NCBI GenBank assembly: GCA_910591455.2
Contig: OU342809.1
Location: forward strand, 26,983,556 to 27,047,555
Reading direction: 5' to 3'
DNA: 64,000 bases
Origin: Pholis gunnellus
Taxonomy: Eukaryota > Chordata > Actinopteri > Perciformes > Pholidae
The position numbers and the translations under genes are program-made. Each line of letters begins with the position of its first letter. Positions within the stretch are counted from its first letter, which is position 1. The notes beneath the pieces are model-generated. The model saw only the letters and a list, made by a program, of their open reading frames with translations, searched no databases and was not told the DNA's origin. Positions 62,501 to 64,000 of the stretch are shown in pieces.

Positions 62501-63555
62501 AAAATCACTAATCACAAATTTGCCTCAGAGGGCTTTACAATCTGTACACATACGACATCCTCTGTCCCAGGACCCTCACATCGGAACAGGAAGAACTCCC
62601 CCCAAAAGAAACTTTAACGGGGAGAAAAGAGGAAGAAACCTTAGGGAGAGATACAGAGGAGGGATCCCTCTAATCAGGATGGACAGAAGCGTGATAGATG
62701 TCGTGAGTGCAAGTTATGGTGCCGTTTAGAGTAAAGTAGAACACAAAGCAGGGTATGCTTTAGAGGCGTGGCTACCTTGTGATTGCTACAACGACGTTGT
62801 CCGTGTTTTTGTCATTGAACTTTAACCCTTCCACAGTTGCCTTTTTTTTTTGGCCACCTAAAAATGTTGTTATTCAGTGTGTGTTTGAACATGACTCCAC
62901 CCTCTTGTGTCAATTGTGGTTTCCAAAAAACCAAGATGGTGATGGCCAAAATGCCAAACTCGAGGCTTCTAAAAAAGGCCGTACCAATGGGTATTGTCAC
63001 AGTGACTATGTCCACTTCTTTTATAAAGTTTATGGATTTGACGAGTAGGTGGGTGGTCATTTTCCAGAACTTAAATTTCTTAAAGAGAGAAGCCATCTTA
63101 TTTCTTTAAGCTGGATCCCTGTATTGTTGATTGTATAATGCAATGAATACAATTATTAGACGTCAAGGACACACACAATGAGTTTTGGTGAGAAACACTG
63201 AATGTAAACACAACTGTGTTTGCTTACAAGACAACTCCACGGGGGTACCTTGAAGTGTCAACGCTTCTTGCAACAAATTGCGCAAAAATAAAAGTTAAGT
63301 GTTCTCAAATGTGGATGGAACACTCACAAAGACATCCACATTTACACACGATTGACGCCTGATTGCTGAGATTCTGGTGTGTCTTTTTAAGTCATTGAAT
63401 AAATTGGCCAATGGAGGAGATGAGTATCAGCTTCTTGTTTACATTCATGTGTGTCAGAGTCTGACTGACACACACACACACACACACACACTGACCTTGG
63501 ACGATTCACTGATCCGCTGGGGACGAAACACACGACTCGGTTTGCCATTGTCCAT
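56518..63555 (-). CDS. klhl36: Kelch-like protein 36, CUL3 ubiquitin-ligase adaptor
   Basis: Eight coding exons: 63555-63496, 61993-61799, 61703-61581, 59191-58970, 58869-58564, 57744-57517, 57384-57227 and 57091-56518; all phases fit, giving 621 aa (human 616). BTB-BACK-Kelch proteins bring substrates to CUL3 ligase. BTB, about residues 30-126: FCDVVLMADNQRVPAHRALL, YIGLNAVVDFLYSGEL. BACK, about 127-260: DNYLYLQELAQLYSLERLD. Kelch repeats from about 297 to 600, each with a GG pair: LLLIGGE, FIFTAGGS, IAVGGRNDAGALSS, VYISGGHDYQIGPYR, IYAIGGSDDHEDTTERFD and IYVLGGYSWES. Near identity to KLHL36 over these blocks fixes the name. The start MDNGKPSRVFRPQRISESSK parallels the human N-terminus. A (GT)n run follows the first donor and an R1 fragment lies about 14 bp from the exon 5 donor. 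The C-terminus after CVCTV is divergent. Confidence 0.96.
58430..58490. repeat. AT-rich tandem/palindromic repeat in klhl36 intron 5
   Basis: Units like atatagactatatacat repeated about three times; each is partly self-complementary, so the stretch can fold into hairpins. Confidence 0.75.
58496..58548 (+). repeat. Dispersed repeat family R1, fragment
   Basis: Shares gtggacgtagtca, ttggtttgtggactgccgtt and gaagccttgagt with 53610-53665. It ends about 14 bp from the klhl36 exon 5 splice donor (58563-58562). Confidence 0.75.
59192..61580 (-). other. klhl36 intron 3
   Basis: Holds a decamer repeat at 59722-59767, a likely dispersed repeat at about 59770-60060 whose antisense frame (MEFLHSSEPKWW...) has no known domain, and a poly-A run at about 60450-60467. 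The rest, 60540-61580, is AT-rich with nothing recognised. Confidence 0.45.
59722..59767 (+). repeat. Decamer tandem repeat, about 5 copies
   Basis: Unit attttgaccc, with the first two copies reading attctgaccc. Confidence 0.9.
62232..62800 (-). repeat. Dispersed repeat family R1, copy split by an R2 insertion
   Basis: R1 text runs from gcggcaacctctgtgtctaa to cagcatgatgttcatttt (about 62478), then resumes at about 62712 with tggtgccgtttagagtaaag, where uninterrupted copies continue directly. The gap is filled by R2 copy C. Confidence 0.75.
62482..62711 (-). mobile_element. R2 retroelement-like repeat, copy C, inserted into R1
   Basis: Begins attcaattcaaaataaatcc (the complement of the R2 tail) and continues ttgcctcagagggctttaca, matching copy B. 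Tail-first orientation means the insert is on the minus strand. Confidence 0.8.
63469..63492 (+). repeat. (AC)n microsatellite directly at the klhl36 exon 1 donor
   Basis: On the coding strand the intron begins GTCAG and then runs straight into (TG)n, about 11-12 units. Confidence 0.95.
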
Positions 63556-63579
63556 TATGTTCCCTCAGGCAGGCATCAT
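63556..63579 (-). promoter_or_regulatory. Upstream mini-ORF before the klhl36 start
   Basis: The probable acceptor ctcctttag (ending at 63580) is followed at once by ATG ATG CCT GCC TGA, then nine bases, then the main ATG at 63555. The five-codon ORF is in frame with klhl36 but stops first. It would be in the mRNA if that acceptor is used. Sequence from 63600 to the right edge shows no recognised exon. Confidence 0.5.
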
Positions 63580-64000
63580 CTAAAGGAGACACACACAAAC
63601 AGAGACACACGCGCGCACGTACACACACATGGTGAAAATAGTGTGTAAGATCTTCCCTCACCAATTGTGCCCCATCCCTAGCACTAAATGAATCCCTCAC
63701 AGACGTGAGAACCAGAAAAGCCATGTATCCTAACTTAGTAACTGGACGAGCCCCTAATGTCCCCATGCTTCTATGCTCCTCATACTGTTAGCTAGAAAAC
63801 ACAACAGTCAAACCGTCAACGACAAGAAACTACGTTAAGTTATGTCACTTTCTGATTCAATCCCTAAAAAAGCTCCTATTGTTATGAACTGACAAGTGCT
63901 GACATTTGGAATGATCGTGGAGCAGACGACATCCGCGTGCACCGTGATGCTGCCAACAGCATCTCTCGTTCCGTCAGTTGAGCACCAGAAGGAGAAGCAG

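Overview
This is vertebrate nuclear DNA, almost certainly from a ray-finned (percomorph-like) fish. All genes are split into many exons with GT/AG introns. Introns and gaps are full of Tc1-like and PIF/Harbinger elements, small inverted-repeat elements, LINE 3' ends, short dispersed repeats and long (GT)n tracts. No bacterial, organellar or viral gene set, CRISPR array or operon is present.

Layout, left to right: (1) minus strand, <1-4237: the first four coding exons of a short-chain dehydrogenase/reductase (SDR)-like gene running off the left edge. (2) Plus strand, ~4800-8361: spata2l, with a non-coding first exon and three coding exons. (3) Minus strand, 11497-12648: mitochondrial peptide deformylase (pdf), two coding exons. 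(4) Plus strand, 14011-23076: tinf2 (shelterin TIN2), seven exons, apparently starting from a promoter shared with pdf. (5) 23.1-29.9 kb: a repeat-rich gap with a 23-bp minisatellite and a LINE remnant. (6) Plus strand, ~30000-42033: tat (tyrosine aminotransferase), a TATA-type promoter, one non-coding and eleven coding exons. (7) Plus strand, 44617-54930: an AKR1-family aldo-keto reductase with ten coding exons; its first intron holds a Harbinger element and a large inverted duplication. (8) Minus strand, 56518-63555: klhl36, eight coding exons, convergent with the AKR gene.

Every multi-exon model except the left-edge partial gene closes in frame across consensus splice sites: 544 aa (spata2l), 238 (pdf), 849 (tinf2), 473 (tat), 323 (AKR) and 621 (klhl36). 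The proteins act in unrelated processes: ubiquitin signalling, mitochondrial protein maturation, telomere protection, tyrosine catabolism, carbonyl reduction and a CUL3 adaptor. The order is therefore chromosomal synteny, not a pathway cluster. Divergent pairs (SDR/spata2l and pdf/tinf2) probably share promoters.

I found no clear new multi-gene system. The items most worth a second look are: the very long fish TIN2 with no exact TRF-binding motif; SPATA2L with a HOIP-binding-like motif plus two cysteine-rich modules; dinucleotide repeats touching splice sites in spata2l and klhl36; an upstream mini-ORF next to the klhl36 start; a minisatellite that seems to have expanded inside a dispersed repeat; and a nest of transposons in the AKR first intron. 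Function calls rest on remembered family features; no database search was run.
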